Shown here one piece after another: positions 50,975 to 60,298 of a stretch of DNA of 64,000 bases. Below the pieces are notes generated by a model. It saw only the letters and a list, made by a program, of their open reading frames with translations. It made no database searches and was not told the DNA's origin. This stretch comes from Flavobacterium quisquiliarum (GTDB lineage: Bacteria; Bacteroidota; Bacteroidia; Flavobacteriales; Flavobacteriaceae). The stretch is from positions 1-64,000 of the forward strand of contig NZ_WWEM01000019.1 in NCBI RefSeq assembly GCF_019308285.1. The letters are read 5' to 3'. Numbering within the stretch: the stretch's first letter is position 1; each line of letters begins with the position of its first letter. The translations under genes were made by a program, and so were the position numbers.

Positions 50975-52372
50975 ATGAGAAATCTTGTAAAATTGTTTTC
51001 TTTCTTATTGTTGCTCAGTTTTTCTTCGCTTCAAAGTCAGAACTTTAATCAAGAAGAACTTACTTTCAGCGAGTTTTTGGGATATGTCAAAAAATACCAT
51101 CCGCTGGTAAAACAAGCCAATCTTGAAGTGACCAATGCGCAGGCTAAATTAATGGCAGCGCGAGGCGGATTTGATCCAAAAATTGAAGTAGATTACAATA
51201 AGAAAGAATTTAAAGGAACAGAATATTATTCGTTATTAAACAGCAGTTTCAAAATTCCAACTTGGTACGGAGTAGAGATCAAAGCAGGTTTTGATGATAC
51301 AGACGGACAATATTACAATCCGCAGAATCGTACGCCAGAAGCTGGTTTAGCTTCGCTTGGAATTACTGTTGCTTTAGGTCAGGGAATGTTTATCAATCAG
51401 CGTATGGCTGATGTAAGAGAAGGAAAACTGAACATAAAATTAAGTGACGCACAGCGAAAACTAAGAGCTATCGAAGTTTTGTATCAGGCAAGCGAAGCGT
51501 ATTTTGAGTGGAGAAGAAGTTATAATGAAGCTGAATTGTATAGAAATTATTTAGGTTTTGCCAGTACTCGTTTTCAAGGCGTTAAAAAACTTATTGATGC
51601 GGGTGATGGTGCTGCAATTGACAGCGTTGAAGCTAAAATTACCGTTAGAAACAGAGAATTAAATGTGGAGAACGGAAATTTGAAATTAGCGAAAGCAAAA
51701 CTGAAATTGTCTAATTTTTTATGGATCGAAAATGTTCCAGTTGAATTAGGCGATGTGGTAAAACCAGAGCAGAATTTAATTCAGACAATCGAAGAAACGT
51801 TAAGAACGGATGCCATGATGGTCGATGTGGAATCTTTGGATTCACATCCTAAAATACAGTCTTTGGAAACCAAAATGGATATTTTGGAAGTAAACCGACA
51901 GTTGAAAGCCAACTCGCTTTTGCCAAAAGTAAACGTAGGTTATAATTATATTTCTGAACCGAATTATTGGAATACATTTAATGCCGATGATTATAAATTC
52001 AATATCGATTTCAGCTTTCCAATTTTCTTAAGAAAAGAAAGAGGAAACTTAAAAATGGCAAAATTAAAGATTCAGGATTTACAGTTTGATATTGGTCAGC
52101 AGCGTTTAGAACTTAAAAATAAAATCAAAGCACAGCAGACCGAAATTGCTTCTTTACGAAGACAAAAAATCGTAATTGATAATTTGGTGACGGATTATAT
52201 GACGATGTTAAACTCAGAAGAAAAACTATTCTCATTTGGAGAAAGTTCGATTTTCTTAATCAATTCAAGAGAAAATAATTTGGTAAGCGCTAAGTTATCT
52301 CAGATTAGTTTAGAGAATCAGTTCTATATTTCGAATGCCGAATTGTATAAAATCCTGGCAAATCCAGATTAA
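50975..52372 (+). CDS. TolC-family outer membrane export protein
   Basis: 465 residues from ATG 50975, which gives a signal peptide (MRNLVKLFSFLLLLSFSSLQSQ) and starts just after the HlyD stop (1-base gap); the frame extends to 50909 inside hlyD but those residues are not a signal. The body shows the duplicated TolC helical hairpin repeats (EVTNAQAKLMAARGGFDPKIE and, later, LKAQQTEIASLRRQKIVIDNLVTDY) with the strand-crossing segments. Completes the type I exporter. The substrate is not apparent in the window. Confidence 0.9.
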   Translation: MRNLVKLFSFLLLLSFSSLQSQNFNQEELTFSEFLGYVKKYHPLVKQANLEVTNAQAKLMAARGGFDPKIEVDYNKKEFKGTEYYSLLNSSFKIPTWYGVEIKAGFDDTDGQYYNPQNRTPEAGLASLGITVALGQGMFINQRMADVREGKLNIKLSDAQRKLRAIEVLYQASEAYFEWRRSYNEAELYRNYLGFASTRFQGVKKLIDAGDGAAIDSVEAKITVRNRELNVENGNLKLAKAKLKLSNFLWIENVPVELGDVVKPEQNLIQTIEETLRTDAMMVDVESLDSHPKIQSLETKMDILEVNRQLKANSLLPKVNVGYNYISEPNYWNTFNADDYKFNIDFSFPIFLRKERGNLKMAKLKIQDLQFDIGQQRLELKNKIKAQQTEIASLRRQKIVIDNLVTDYMTMLNSEEKLFSFGESSIFLINSRENNLVSAKLSQISLENQFYISNAELYKILANPD

Positions 52373-52436
52373 TTATAAATGATATGCAGTTCGTACCAGT
52401 CTGCATACTATTAATTTTCAGAGTTTATTTTTTTTT

Positions 52437-52467
52437 AAAGAGGCTGTCTCAAAAGGACAGCCTCTTT
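52437..52467 (+). terminator. terminator after the exporter operon
   Basis: AAAGAGGCTGTC / GACAGCCTCTTT stem with a 7-base loop. The U run is short. Confidence 0.7.
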
Positions 52468-52529
52468 CATTAGGTGTAAATATTTACAACTAAACCACTA
52501 TCGACTGAAAGTTTACGATGTTGAAATTA

Positions 52530-52589
52530 AACCGCAAATTGCACAAATTCTCGCAAATTAATTTGTGAAAATTTGTGCAATTTGTGGTT
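52530..52589. repeat. dispersed ~60-bp palindromic repeat, copy 2
   Basis: Starts AACCGCAAATTGCACAAATT and ends AATTTGTGCAATTTGTGGTT, which differ from perfect complementarity by a single G:T type mismatch. The centre CGCAAATTAATTTGTG is also palindromic, so the whole unit folds into one long hairpin. Copy 1 lies at 29537-29597. Confidence 0.8.
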
Positions 52590-52884
52590 ATAAAGTTTTT
52601 TAGAAGCTGAAAGCGAAATGCACTAAATGCATAGTTTTAAACTATTTTTGAGACCAATAAATTATCTGCATAACTCCAGCGAGGTAAATTATTCTATAAA
52701 TATTTCGCTTCTCCTGAGCTAGCAAAGGAGAGCTCTTTTTTAAGAAATCTTGTTTTTTATGGAATACAGTTTAAAGATGGTTTCATTTTATAATATGAAA
52801 CCGCTTTTTTAAATAGTTTTCTGCTTCTTTCTTTAAATTTGATGCGTTTTCTGTTTGTAATCAATAATTTAAATAAGGAATGCC

Positions 52885-53688
52885 ATGCATTTATTTAAGC
52901 GAAGTGTGATTTTGTTTGGATTCATATTGATATCTCCGCTTTTAAAAGCGCAGGATGCTCCATACTCAATGGGATTTATTCCAGCTTCTATTGAAGAAGT
53001 AGATGTAGCTTTTCCATTAATCGAAAAATGGCATCTCAGCGGTCAAGTCGATGTGCAGTTAGTTACACAAGGAGCTTACACAAACGACAATCCGTTTGAA
53101 TACACACAGCGAAAAGTAATTAGACCTTGGCTGATGTATTCGGGTTTTAAAGATTTAAAATTATGGCTCGGATATGCACACAATCAGAAATATGCAGTTG
53201 AAGAAGCAGGAAATTATAAAACTTTAGAAAACCGATTGATCATAATGGGAACACTTTCTCAAAACATGCCTAAAGGATCTATTTTTGAACAGGTACGTTT
53301 TGAAACCAAATTTTTTGATGACCGAAACGGAAATCATCAAACGATACCGAGATTAAGAGCGCGTTTTGGTGTCAATCATTTTTTGAGACAAAACAAAGAG
53401 AAACCTATTTTTTTAGCACCCAATATTGGCTATTACACGGAATTGATGCTGAAATTTGCTTCTAAAGATTATGCCGATGAGCATTTCGATATTTTCAGAT
53501 TGTCGGTTTATTACAGTGCAGGAATTACACCAAATCTTCATTTCCTTGCAGGTGTAATCGGGCAGATGCAATTACGTACCAACGGAACTCAATTTGATGT
53601 GTATTATGGCCCAATGTTTTCTCTTAAATACAGTGTTAAACCAAAAGAACGCGAAACCTTTGATAGTGTTGATGGCGGGGCAGATTAA
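52885..53688 (+). CDS. DUF2490 family outer-membrane beta-barrel protein
   Basis: 267 residues, signal peptide ~1-22 (LISPLLKAQ). Repeating amphipathic strands with aromatic ends (WHLSGQVDVQLVTQGAY, RKVIRPWLMYSGFKDLKLWLGYAHNQKYAVEE, FEQVRFETKFFDDRNGN, RLRARFGVNHFLR, FRLSVYYSAGI) match DUF2490, predicted outer-membrane barrels of unknown function. Single gene. Confidence 0.85.
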   Translation: MHLFKRSVILFGFILISPLLKAQDAPYSMGFIPASIEEVDVAFPLIEKWHLSGQVDVQLVTQGAYTNDNPFEYTQRKVIRPWLMYSGFKDLKLWLGYAHNQKYAVEEAGNYKTLENRLIIMGTLSQNMPKGSIFEQVRFETKFFDDRNGNHQTIPRLRARFGVNHFLRQNKEKPIFLAPNIGYYTELMLKFASKDYADEHFDIFRLSVYYSAGITPNLHFLAGVIGQMQLRTNGTQFDVYYGPMFSLKYSVKPKERETFDSVDGGAD

Positions 53689-53828
53689 TTTTTCTTTCGA
53701 TTTTTTTTCAAACACCAAAGAGGTAAGATTATGTAAAAAGTAATTATTTTGCTTTGAACATAAATTAATTCAATCTTCCATCTTAAATTTGGAAATATAA
53801 ATCATCCTATAAAGAAAGATTAAAAAAC

Positions 53829-54950
53829 ATGAAGCAAGCAATTGTAAATGCTGTTGTACATACAGGCGACGAAATAATTGAAAACGGAGTTGTAATTGTA
53901 GAAAACGGAAAAATTATTTCAGTGCAAAAGGAAATTCCAAGCGATATTGAAAAAATTGATTTGGGCGGAAATCATCTTTCGGCAGGATTTATTGATATTC
54001 AGATTAATGGCGGAGAAAAACTTTATTTCAGCCAGACTCCAAACGAAGAAACGATTCAAGACATTTATGATGCCAGTCTGAAATACGGTACAACACATGT
54101 TTTACCTTGTTTGATATCTTCTTCAAAAGAAACCATTTTAGAAGGAATTGAAGCCGTTCGAGCTTACATGAAAAAACATGATAACGGAGTAATTGGAATG
54201 CATTTAGAAGGACCATTTTTAAATCCGTTACGACGTGGTGCACACAGTATTGACCAAGTGCGAAAACCGACTGATGAAGAATTGGAAGAGATTATCGAAA
54301 AAGGAAAAGATGTCATCAAAGTCATTACAATCGCTCCAGAATGTTTTACAGAAGAACAATTAAATAAACTTATTGAAAGCGGTATTACCATTTCGATTGG
54401 ACATACTACTATTACTCATAAAGAAGCACAACCTTATTTTGCAAAAGGAATTAATTTGGTAACACATTTGTTTAATGCTATGACACAGTTTGGGCATCGT
54501 GAACCAGGTCTGGTTGGAGCTGTTTTAGAAAACGAAGCAGTTTATGCGCCAGTTATTCTTGACGGTGCACATTGTGATTACGCTGCGGCAAAAATTGCCT
54601 ACAAATTAAAACAAGATAAATTTTTTCTAATCAGCGATGCTACTTTTTTAGGTCGAAAGGTTGAAAAATTTAAATGGGATAATTTTGATGCTCATTTAGA
54701 AAATGGTTTTTATAGAAATGATGAAGGTAATCTCGCTGGAGCTACCATATCGATGACAGAAGCGGTCCAGAATGCTTACAATCATCTGAATGTTTCTGTA
54801 GATGAAGCTATAAAAATGGCCACTACAAGAGTAGCGGCTGCAATTGGAATGCAGGATAAAGTGGGAAAAATTAAAGCTGGTTTTCCTGCCGCTTTTGTAA
54901 AATTTAATCCTGATTTATCTCAAATTGAAACTTTAGATTTAACATCCTAA
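53829..54950 (+). CDS. nagA: N-acetylglucosamine-6-phosphate deacetylase
   Basis: 373 residues, the family length. Amidohydrolase barrel with SAGFIDIQINGGE (N-terminal metal region), HLEGPFLNPLRRGAH (catalytic and phosphate loop), ISIGHTTIT with the metal His, VTHLFNAMTQFGHREPG, ILDGAHCDYAA and FFLISDATFLGR with the catalytic Asp. Converts GlcNAc-6-phosphate to GlcN-6-phosphate plus acetate in the cytoplasm. No nagB or transporter is next to it. The N-terminal HxN of the usual HVNGG is QIN here, normal for single-metal NagA enzymes. Confidence 0.93.
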   Translation: MKQAIVNAVVHTGDEIIENGVVIVENGKIISVQKEIPSDIEKIDLGGNHLSAGFIDIQINGGEKLYFSQTPNEETIQDIYDASLKYGTTHVLPCLISSSKETILEGIEAVRAYMKKHDNGVIGMHLEGPFLNPLRRGAHSIDQVRKPTDEELEEIIEKGKDVIKVITIAPECFTEEQLNKLIESGITISIGHTTITHKEAQPYFAKGINLVTHLFNAMTQFGHREPGLVGAVLENEAVYAPVILDGAHCDYAAAKIAYKLKQDKFFLISDATFLGRKVEKFKWDNFDAHLENGFYRNDEGNLAGATISMTEAVQNAYNHLNVSVDEAIKMATTRVAAAIGMQDKVGKIKAGFPAAFVKFNPDLSQIETLDLTS

Positions 54951-55113
54951 AACAAAGCAGAGTCTTTTAAATCTGATCTTTAAGTATCATTGTGTGGGGA
55001 AAATTTACTTTTTGTATATTTTAATTTCATACTTTTCTTTCAATAGGCTTGTTTTTAAAAAGCATATTGATAGTTTTGTACGTAATATTTAACCCCAAAC
55101 CTACCTACTTAAA

Positions 55114-56328
55114 ATGAGAAGAAATACCCGCTTCTTTGTACTTGCTATTCTGTCAAGTATAATTTTTGGTTGCAGTGACGACGGAAATTCGTACCAACCC
55201 AATTACCTGCCAAGTATAGATGCCACTGCTTTACCTACCGAAAATCATCCGATGACAATGTTCGAAGACAATGAAGATCCTGCGAAAATGTACGATAAAA
55301 CAGATCGATGGTTTAGAGTAAACGAACCGCTTCAGGTTATTCAGAAAGGAAAAGATTCAGTTCAAGTTTCACTTTATTCGCCTGTTGGACTTTCGGATGT
55401 GAAAGTTTATGCCAAGTTACCCAATTATGATAAACGTTTTCTGATTTACAGTTTTTCCAAAGTACCAGCATTTCATCGTTCGTTTCATAAACTTCCTCTA
55501 ACAGAAAAGAAAAACGATTATTTGTTAGAAACAGGAAATACAGTAACAATCGATAAAATTGAAGGATTTTCGTCTGGAGCTATTCAATTCTCTGTAGAAT
55601 CTGATGATCCTTTATTTCAAAAATTCAAAAAAATAAAATCGACACATTTAGTTCAGTTTCACGATGGTTATCATATTAATGAACTGGGTAAATTTCTGCC
55701 AATGAATCCCGCTTTGGCAAAAGAAGCAATTACGATGATTATCAATTATTCGTATGCCTTAAGTCATCCAATGTATTATAGCACTTTTACCAATTTTGAT
55801 AAATTCAAAGAAGAACAGGCTGCATTGGCTGGTACAGCGGTAAACGGAGCATTGAACTGGCATGGAAATGCTGATGATGTCAATGGAGTTTACGATTATC
55901 TATCAAAAGCAGAAATCGAAAAAATATATTGGAATTATCTGGATAAGAGAACCGTTTGGATGGCAATGGTTGGAGGAGATTCTGCCTGGGGTGGAGGAAA
56001 TCTGGCGTCGCAGTGGGAATCAGGTTATGTAACGGGACACTGGGTTGGTGAAATGTCAGTTTGGTCACATGAATATTCGCATCATATTGGTTTCAATCAC
56101 AGCAGTAATTTGGCTAACAGCGGAGAAGGAGGTGGACAACAGGAAATGCTGACTCATTTTTATAAATATCTGATTTACCTAAATGATCTTCCTTTTACAG
56201 ATCCAGAAGTTTTAAAAACGTATGCCAAAACCAATTATGTAAAAGGAACTTATAAAAAACCAGTATTTACCATTAATCCGAAAAATCCATTTTTGCTGAA
56301 ATATAAAGGCGAAGGAAAATGGAATTAA
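55114..56328 (+). CDS. lipoprotein with metzincin zinc-binding motif
   Basis: 404 residues. Lipobox IFGC (Cys-20). An N-terminal beta region (~45-175; VQVSLYSPVGLSDVKVYAKLP) is followed by a helical catalytic half with WSHEYSHHIGFNH, an exact HEXXHXXGXXH motif (residues 319-329; Glu-320 the general base). The helix YYSTFTNFDKF and the late Asn/Gly loop SGEGGGQQEM support a Met-turn-like fold, although I cannot place the usual Met with certainty. Exported and lipid-anchored protease candidate. The gene after it overlaps or abuts, so the two are likely co-translated. Confidence 0.78.
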   Translation: MRRNTRFFVLAILSSIIFGCSDDGNSYQPNYLPSIDATALPTENHPMTMFEDNEDPAKMYDKTDRWFRVNEPLQVIQKGKDSVQVSLYSPVGLSDVKVYAKLPNYDKRFLIYSFSKVPAFHRSFHKLPLTEKKNDYLLETGNTVTIDKIEGFSSGAIQFSVESDDPLFQKFKKIKSTHLVQFHDGYHINELGKFLPMNPALAKEAITMIINYSYALSHPMYYSTFTNFDKFKEEQAALAGTAVNGALNWHGNADDVNGVYDYLSKAEIEKIYWNYLDKRTVWMAMVGGDSAWGGGNLASQWESGYVTGHWVGEMSVWSHEYSHHIGFNHSSNLANSGEGGGQQEMLTHFYKYLIYLNDLPFTDPEVLKTYAKTNYVKGTYKKPVFTINPKNPFLLKYKGEGKWN

Positions 56329-56342
56329 AATATAAAAAAGTG

Positions 56343-57347
56343 ATGAAACATATTTTGCCCCTAATTCTTGTACTTTGCTTTTTTACCAATTGCAGTAAAG
56401 ATGATATAACTTCAAAAGATTATACTTATTATTATCCAACCGAGGAAGCGACTTTGACAGCACAAAATATTCCGGGAAGTACGGAAGCATTTGATCCCAA
56501 AGGAATAGCCATTTCAAAAGAGAAATTGTATGTGATAAATGGAAATGTATTGGAAGTTTTTAATGCCGTTACTTTTGCTCATCTTAAAACGATTAAAGAA
56601 TATGTAAAAGGTTCTACTACAATTCCGTTAACAAGTCTGACTTCGGTTGCTGTTGACAATGGAAGAATTTATGTTGGAAGTACAGAATCGAGATTATTTG
56701 TTTTTGATGAAACCACAAACATCGGAATCAGTACGGTTGGAAACGGCCAATGGTGGCAGACTTTTGTGCACGTTTTTGGTGTTGCCGTAAAAGACGGATT
56801 GGTGTTTGTAAAAGAAAAAGAGAAGTCAATTAAAGTTTTTGAAACTTCTCAAATTACAGAAACAAGCAATTGGAATTTAGAGCCCATTGCGAAATTAAAC
56901 ACATTGAATGGTTATACAGAAGTATATTCAATGGATGTTTATAACGGCAATTTGGTTGTAGCGGGAAGAGATGCAAAAAGCTATTTGTATTACAATATTG
57001 CCAATATTAAAGCCAATGCGGCAAAATCATTGACAACGCCAATTGAGCCTGAGAAAACACAATTTTTAGATATAAAACCAATTGCAGTGAATTTCAGTTC
57101 TGAATGGGCTGTGACTTCAGAAATTGTTGGGAATATTTCTTATTTAAAATTGTATCCAAAAGATGAATTTATTAAACAGAATTATAAAGCGGTTGTAAAT
57201 GTTTCTGATATTTTAGGCCAAAATCCATTTGGAACTATTGTGGGTACAGCGCAGCTTAATAATTTGCTATTCCTATCGGATAATACCAATAAGAAAATTC
57301 GAATTGTAAAACTGAATAAATCTACAATTGCAGAACAGAATAATTAA
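56343..57347 (+). CDS. propeller-like lipoprotein partner of the metzincin protein
   Basis: 334 residues from ATG 56343, which gives a lipoprotein signal (LPLILVLCFFTNC, Cys-17); an in-frame ATG at 56319 overlaps the previous stop and would lengthen the N-terminus by eight residues. The body repeats a strand pattern such as GIAISKEKLYVINGNVLEVFNAVTFAHLKTIKEY, SVAVDNGRIYVGSTESRLFVFDE, GVAVKDGLVFVKEKEKSIKVFET, SMDVYNGNLVVAGRDAKSYLY, i.e. an NHL/YVTN-like beta propeller of about six blades. Co-transcribed with the upstream protease-like gene. Probably a binding subunit. Confidence 0.72.
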   Translation: MKHILPLILVLCFFTNCSKDDITSKDYTYYYPTEEATLTAQNIPGSTEAFDPKGIAISKEKLYVINGNVLEVFNAVTFAHLKTIKEYVKGSTTIPLTSLTSVAVDNGRIYVGSTESRLFVFDETTNIGISTVGNGQWWQTFVHVFGVAVKDGLVFVKEKEKSIKVFETSQITETSNWNLEPIAKLNTLNGYTEVYSMDVYNGNLVVAGRDAKSYLYYNIANIKANAAKSLTTPIEPEKTQFLDIKPIAVNFSSEWAVTSEIVGNISYLKLYPKDEFIKQNYKAVVNVSDILGQNPFGTIVGTAQLNNLLFLSDNTNKKIRIVKLNKSTIAEQNN

Positions 57348-57366
57348 CTGAAATAAAATAAAAAAT

Positions 57367-57398
57367 AAAAAGCTTCGGAGAAATCTGAAGCTTTTTAT
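57367..57398 (+). terminator. terminator after the propeller lipoprotein
   Basis: AAAAAGCTTC / GAAGCTTTTT arms, extended inward by CGGA/TCTG pairing, with a T-rich tail. Confidence 0.85.
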
Positions 57399-57503
57399 TT
57401 TGGTAATCAATTATTTCAGTAGTCTATAATTTTGATAGGGAAATAAAAGTTTTGAAGATTTTTGCTTTAAAATTGAAAATTACTGTTTAAATTTGCAGCA
57501 CCA

Positions 57504-57599
57504 ATGAGAAATAACAACCAGAATATGAAGAATTATTATAGCAGCAGTATGATGTGCTGTAACATTGCTATGGAATTTAGTGATCTGGCTTATATATAA
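57504..57599 (+). CDS. Met/Cys-rich leader peptide upstream of metNIQ
   Basis: 31 codons starting ATG 57504: MRNNNQNMKNYYSSSMMCCN then IAMEFSDLAYI and a stop at 57597. The core ATG ATG TGC TGT places two Met and two Cys codons in a row, with further Met codons before and after. The frame ends 19 bases before the terminator hairpin at 57618-57652 and 72 bases before metN. Two overlapping pairings are possible over the Met-Cys codons: GCAGCA (57541-57546) with TGCTGT (57555-57560), or TAGCA (57539-57543) with TGCTA (57567-57571). This is the layout of a transcription-attenuation leader sensing Met-tRNA or Cys-tRNA supply. Not a recognised annotated peptide. Confidence 0.6.
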   Translation: MRNNNQNMKNYYSSSMMCCNIAMEFSDLAYI

Positions 57600-57617
57600 A
57601 ATGATATAATTTATTTG

Positions 57618-57652
57618 AAAAAGCCTTTCATAAATAGTTGAAAGGCTTTTTT
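57618..57652 (+). terminator. attenuator-type terminator before metN
   Basis: AAAAAGCCTTTCA / TGAAAGGCTTTTTT stem with an 8-base loop and a U run, ending 20 bases before the metN start codon, with no intact gene ending in between. It therefore precedes, rather than follows, the operon it regulates, as expected for premature termination. Confidence 0.7.
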
Positions 57653-57671
57653 GTTTTTTAAATCTTAATTA

Positions 57672-58703
57672 ATGATTGAATTAAAAAATGTAACCAAAAC
57701 GTTTCATCAAAAAGACCGAATTGTTGCTGCTTTATCTGATGTTTCACTCAGCGTTCCAGCAGGGAAAATTTTTGGTGTGATTGGGACTTCAGGTGCTGGA
57801 AAAAGTACTTTAATTCGCTGTGTGAATTTATTGGAAAGACCTACATCGGGCGAAATTATTGTAGATGGAAAAGCTTTAATGCAATTATCAAATTCCGAAT
57901 TGGCAATTGAAAGAAGGCAAATCGGAATGATTTTTCAGCATTTTAATCTGCTTTCTTCTAGAACGGTTTTCGAAAATGTGGCATTTCCATTAGAATTAGC
58001 AGGGACTTCAAAATCCGAAATTAAAACTAGAGTTTTAGAATTGCTTCAATTGGTTGGTTTGGCAGAAAAAGCAAATGACTATCCAGCTAGTCTTTCTGGT
58101 GGACAAAAACAACGTGTTGCAATTGCCAGAACTTTAGCCAATAATCCAAAAGTGCTTTTGTGCGATGAAGCGACAAGTGCGCTAGATCCTGCAACCACAA
58201 GATCGATTTTGAATTTACTGAAAGACATTAACAAACGACTTAATATTACCATTTTGTTGATTACGCACCAAATGGAAGTGGTAAAATCAATTTGTGATGA
58301 AGTGGCCGTTATCAGTCATGGAAAATTAATTGAGCAGGGAAGTGTGGGCGAAATCTTTGCAGATCCAAAACATGAATTGACTAGAGAATTTATTTCATCT
58401 TCACTTCATATTGAAATTCCGTCTGTTTATCAGGAAAAATTACAGAAAGAAGATAACGGAAACCTTAATCCGTTATTGAAACTGGAAATGACGGGAAAAT
58501 CAGTTAACGAACCCGTAATTTCAGAAGTATCAAGACTTTTCGATACCGATTTCAAAATCGTAAGTGCACAAATGGATCAGGCAGGCGAAGTGAATTTTGG
58601 TGTGATGCTGATCGAGTTATCAGGAAAACGCGAAAACTACGATGCTGCAATTCACTATTTTAATTCAAAACACATAAAAACAGAAATTTTAGGTTATGTC
58701 TGA
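57672..58703 (+). CDS. metN: methionine ABC transporter ATPase
   Basis: 343 residues. ABC domain with Walker [10 protein letters not shown] (38-46), Q-loop [10 protein letters not shown], signature SLSGGQKQR, Walker [14 protein letters not shown] and H-loop LITHQM. The C-terminal ~260-343 is the NIL domain ([31 protein letters not shown]), the methionine-sensing transinhibition module of MetN. ATP-hydrolysing part of the D/L-methionine importer. The stop overlaps the metI start by 8 bases. Upstream leader peptide and terminator suggest Met-responsive transcription. Confidence 0.96.
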   Translation: MIELKNVTKTFHQKDRIVAALSDVSLSVPAGKIFGVIGTSGAGKSTLIRCVNLLERPTSGEIIVDGKALMQLSNSELAIERRQIGMIFQHFNLLSSRTVFENVAFPLELAGTSKSEIKTRVLELLQLVGLAEKANDYPASLSGGQKQRVAIARTLANNPKVLLCDEATSALDPATTRSILNLLKDINKRLNITILLITHQMEVVKSICDEVAVISHGKLIEQGSVGEIFADPKHELTREFISSSLHIEIPSVYQEKLQKEDNGNLNPLLKLEMTGKSVNEPVISEVSRLFDTDFKIVSAQMDQAGEVNFGVMLIELSGKRENYDAAIHYFNSKHIKTEILGYV

Positions 58704-59349
58704 TTCTCTTATAGATTTATTGTTAAAAGGAACATGGGAAACCATTGTAATGACTTTTGTATCGGGCTTTTTTGGTTTTTTAATTGGTCTTCCAACAGGG
58801 ATTTTATTATTCCTTACCCGAAAAAATCAAATTTTAGAACAGCCTTTTTTGAATAGGACTTTATCGGTTTTGGTAAATGTTTTTCGTTCAATTCCATTCA
58901 TTATTTTAATTGTCTGGATGATTCCATTTACCCGTGCCATTGTAGGAACTTCAATTGGAGTAAGTGCCGCTTTAGTTCCGTTGAGTATTGGTGCAGCGCC
59001 ATTTATTGCTCGTTTGGTCGAAAATAGTTTGTTAGGTCTTCCATCAGGATTAATAGAAGCAGCAAGAGCTTTAGGAGCAACACCTTTTCAAATTGTATAT
59101 AAAGTATTATTGCCAGAAGCACTGCCTTCGTTAATCAATGCAGCATCGATTACTTTAATTACTCTTGTAGGTTATTCTGCAATGGGTGGAGCAGTTGGAG
59201 CGGGCGGACTTGGACAAGTAGGATATCAATATGGATATATTGGTTATGATGCCGTGACGATGAACTCGGTATTGGCTTTATTAGTGCTTTTAGTATTCCT
59301 GATTCAGTTTGTGGGAGACCGATTGTCAAAACGATTTGACCACCGATAA
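58696..59349 (+). CDS. metI: methionine ABC transporter permease
   Basis: 217 residues with five membrane helices (~17-40, 56-78, 85-103, 150-175, 190-210). The EAA-type coupling loop is [24 protein letters not shown]. The family sequence [32 protein letters not shown] is intact. Integral partner of MetN; translationally coupled to metN by an 8-base overlap. Confidence 0.96.
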   Translation: MSDSLIDLLLKGTWETIVMTFVSGFFGFLIGLPTGILLFLTRKNQILEQPFLNRTLSVLVNVFRSIPFIILIVWMIPFTRAIVGTSIGVSAALVPLSIGAAPFIARLVENSLLGLPSGLIEAARALGATPFQIVYKVLLPEALPSLINAASITLITLVGYSAMGGAVGAGGLGQVGYQYGYIGYDAVTMNSVLALLVLLVFLIQFVGDRLSKRFDHR

Positions 59350-59383
59350 TCAATTAAAAATTTAGAATTAAAAAATAACAATT

Positions 59384-60196
59384 ATGAAATTAAATATTTG
59401 GAAAACTGCTGGAGTTTTGGCTTTGGCTCTTGTGTTGTCAAACTGTGGAAAAAGTAAAAACAATGATCCGCATTTTATAAAAGTAGGAGTGGCTTCTGGT
59501 CCAGAATTAAAAGTCGCTGAAGCTGCAAAAAAAGTAGCGAAAGAAAAATTTGGTTTAGAAGTAGAATTGGTTTCTTTCAACGATTATGTGATTCCAAATG
59601 AAGCTTTGAGTCAGGGAGATATTGATGCTAATGCTTTTCAGCACAAACCATACATGGATGAACAATCGAAGCAACGTGGTTACAAACTGGCTATTATCGG
59701 AAAAACATTTGTATATCCGATTGCAGCTTATTCTAAAAAAATCAAAAATCTTTCTGAACTGAAAAACGAAAGTACCATCATTATTCCGAATGATCCAACA
59801 AACGGCGGACGTTCTTTACTGCTTTTACAGAAAAATGGTTTATTGAAATTGAAAGATGGTGTTGGATTGCTTCCAAAAGTAACCGATATTGTTAGTAATC
59901 CTAAGAATTTAAAAATTTTAGAATTAGAAGCGCCTCAATTGCCTAGAGCTTTGGATGATGAAAATGTTTCTATTGCAATTATCAATAATACTTTTGCTTC
60001 TGCAGCGGGATTGGTTCCTTCTCGCGATGCTTTATTCGTTGAAGATAAAGAATCTCCTTATGTGAATTTGGTTGTAAGTCGTGAAGACAATAAAAATGAT
60101 GAAAAGGTAAAACAGTTTTTACAGGCTTTTCAATCTCCAGAAGTAGAGAAAGCTGCTGAACAAGAATTTAAAGGCGGAGCGGTAAAAGGCTGGTAA
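59384..60196 (+). CDS. metQ: methionine-binding lipoprotein
   Basis: 270 residues. Lipobox LSNC (Cys-21). NLPA/MetQ family sequence IKVGVASGPELKVAEAAKKVAKEKFGLEVELVSFNDYVIPNEALSQGDIDANAFQHKPYMD, then IIIPNDPTNGGRSLLLLQKNGLL and IAIINNTFASAAGL. Captures methionine and hands it to MetI. Last gene of the operon, 34 bases after metI, with a strong terminator. Confidence 0.96.
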   Translation: MKLNIWKTAGVLALALVLSNCGKSKNNDPHFIKVGVASGPELKVAEAAKKVAKEKFGLEVELVSFNDYVIPNEALSQGDIDANAFQHKPYMDEQSKQRGYKLAIIGKTFVYPIAAYSKKIKNLSELKNESTIIIPNDPTNGGRSLLLLQKNGLLKLKDGVGLLPKVTDIVSNPKNLKILELEAPQLPRALDDENVSIAIINNTFASAAGLVPSRDALFVEDKESPYVNLVVSREDNKNDEKVKQFLQAFQSPEVEKAAEQEFKGGAVKGW

Positions 60197-60215
60197 TTTT
60201 TAGAATATTTAAATA

Positions 60216-60256
60216 AAAAAAGAGGGCTGTTTCAAAAAGAAACAGCCCTCTTTTTT
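60216..60256 (+). terminator. terminator of the metNIQ operon
   Basis: AAAAAAGAGGGCTGTTTC / GAAACAGCCCTCTTTTTT, an 18-bp stem with a 5-base loop and U run; can also serve the leftward gene at 60299. Confidence 0.92.
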
Positions 60257-60298
60257 GTCTGGAAAGGACATTGATATTGTAATTTTTTATAGTGGTTT

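Larger units (their letters stand above)
52373..52884. other. 512-base gene-free region with terminator and palindromic repeat
   Basis: Contains the terminator at 52437-52467 and the dispersed palindrome at 52530-52589. The rest (52590-52884) shows nothing that I can support as a gene. Confidence 0.6.

Noticed and set aside
57348..57671. SAM riboswitch before metN
   Set aside because: No recognisable SAM riboswitch core; the space is taken up by a reading frame and a terminator.
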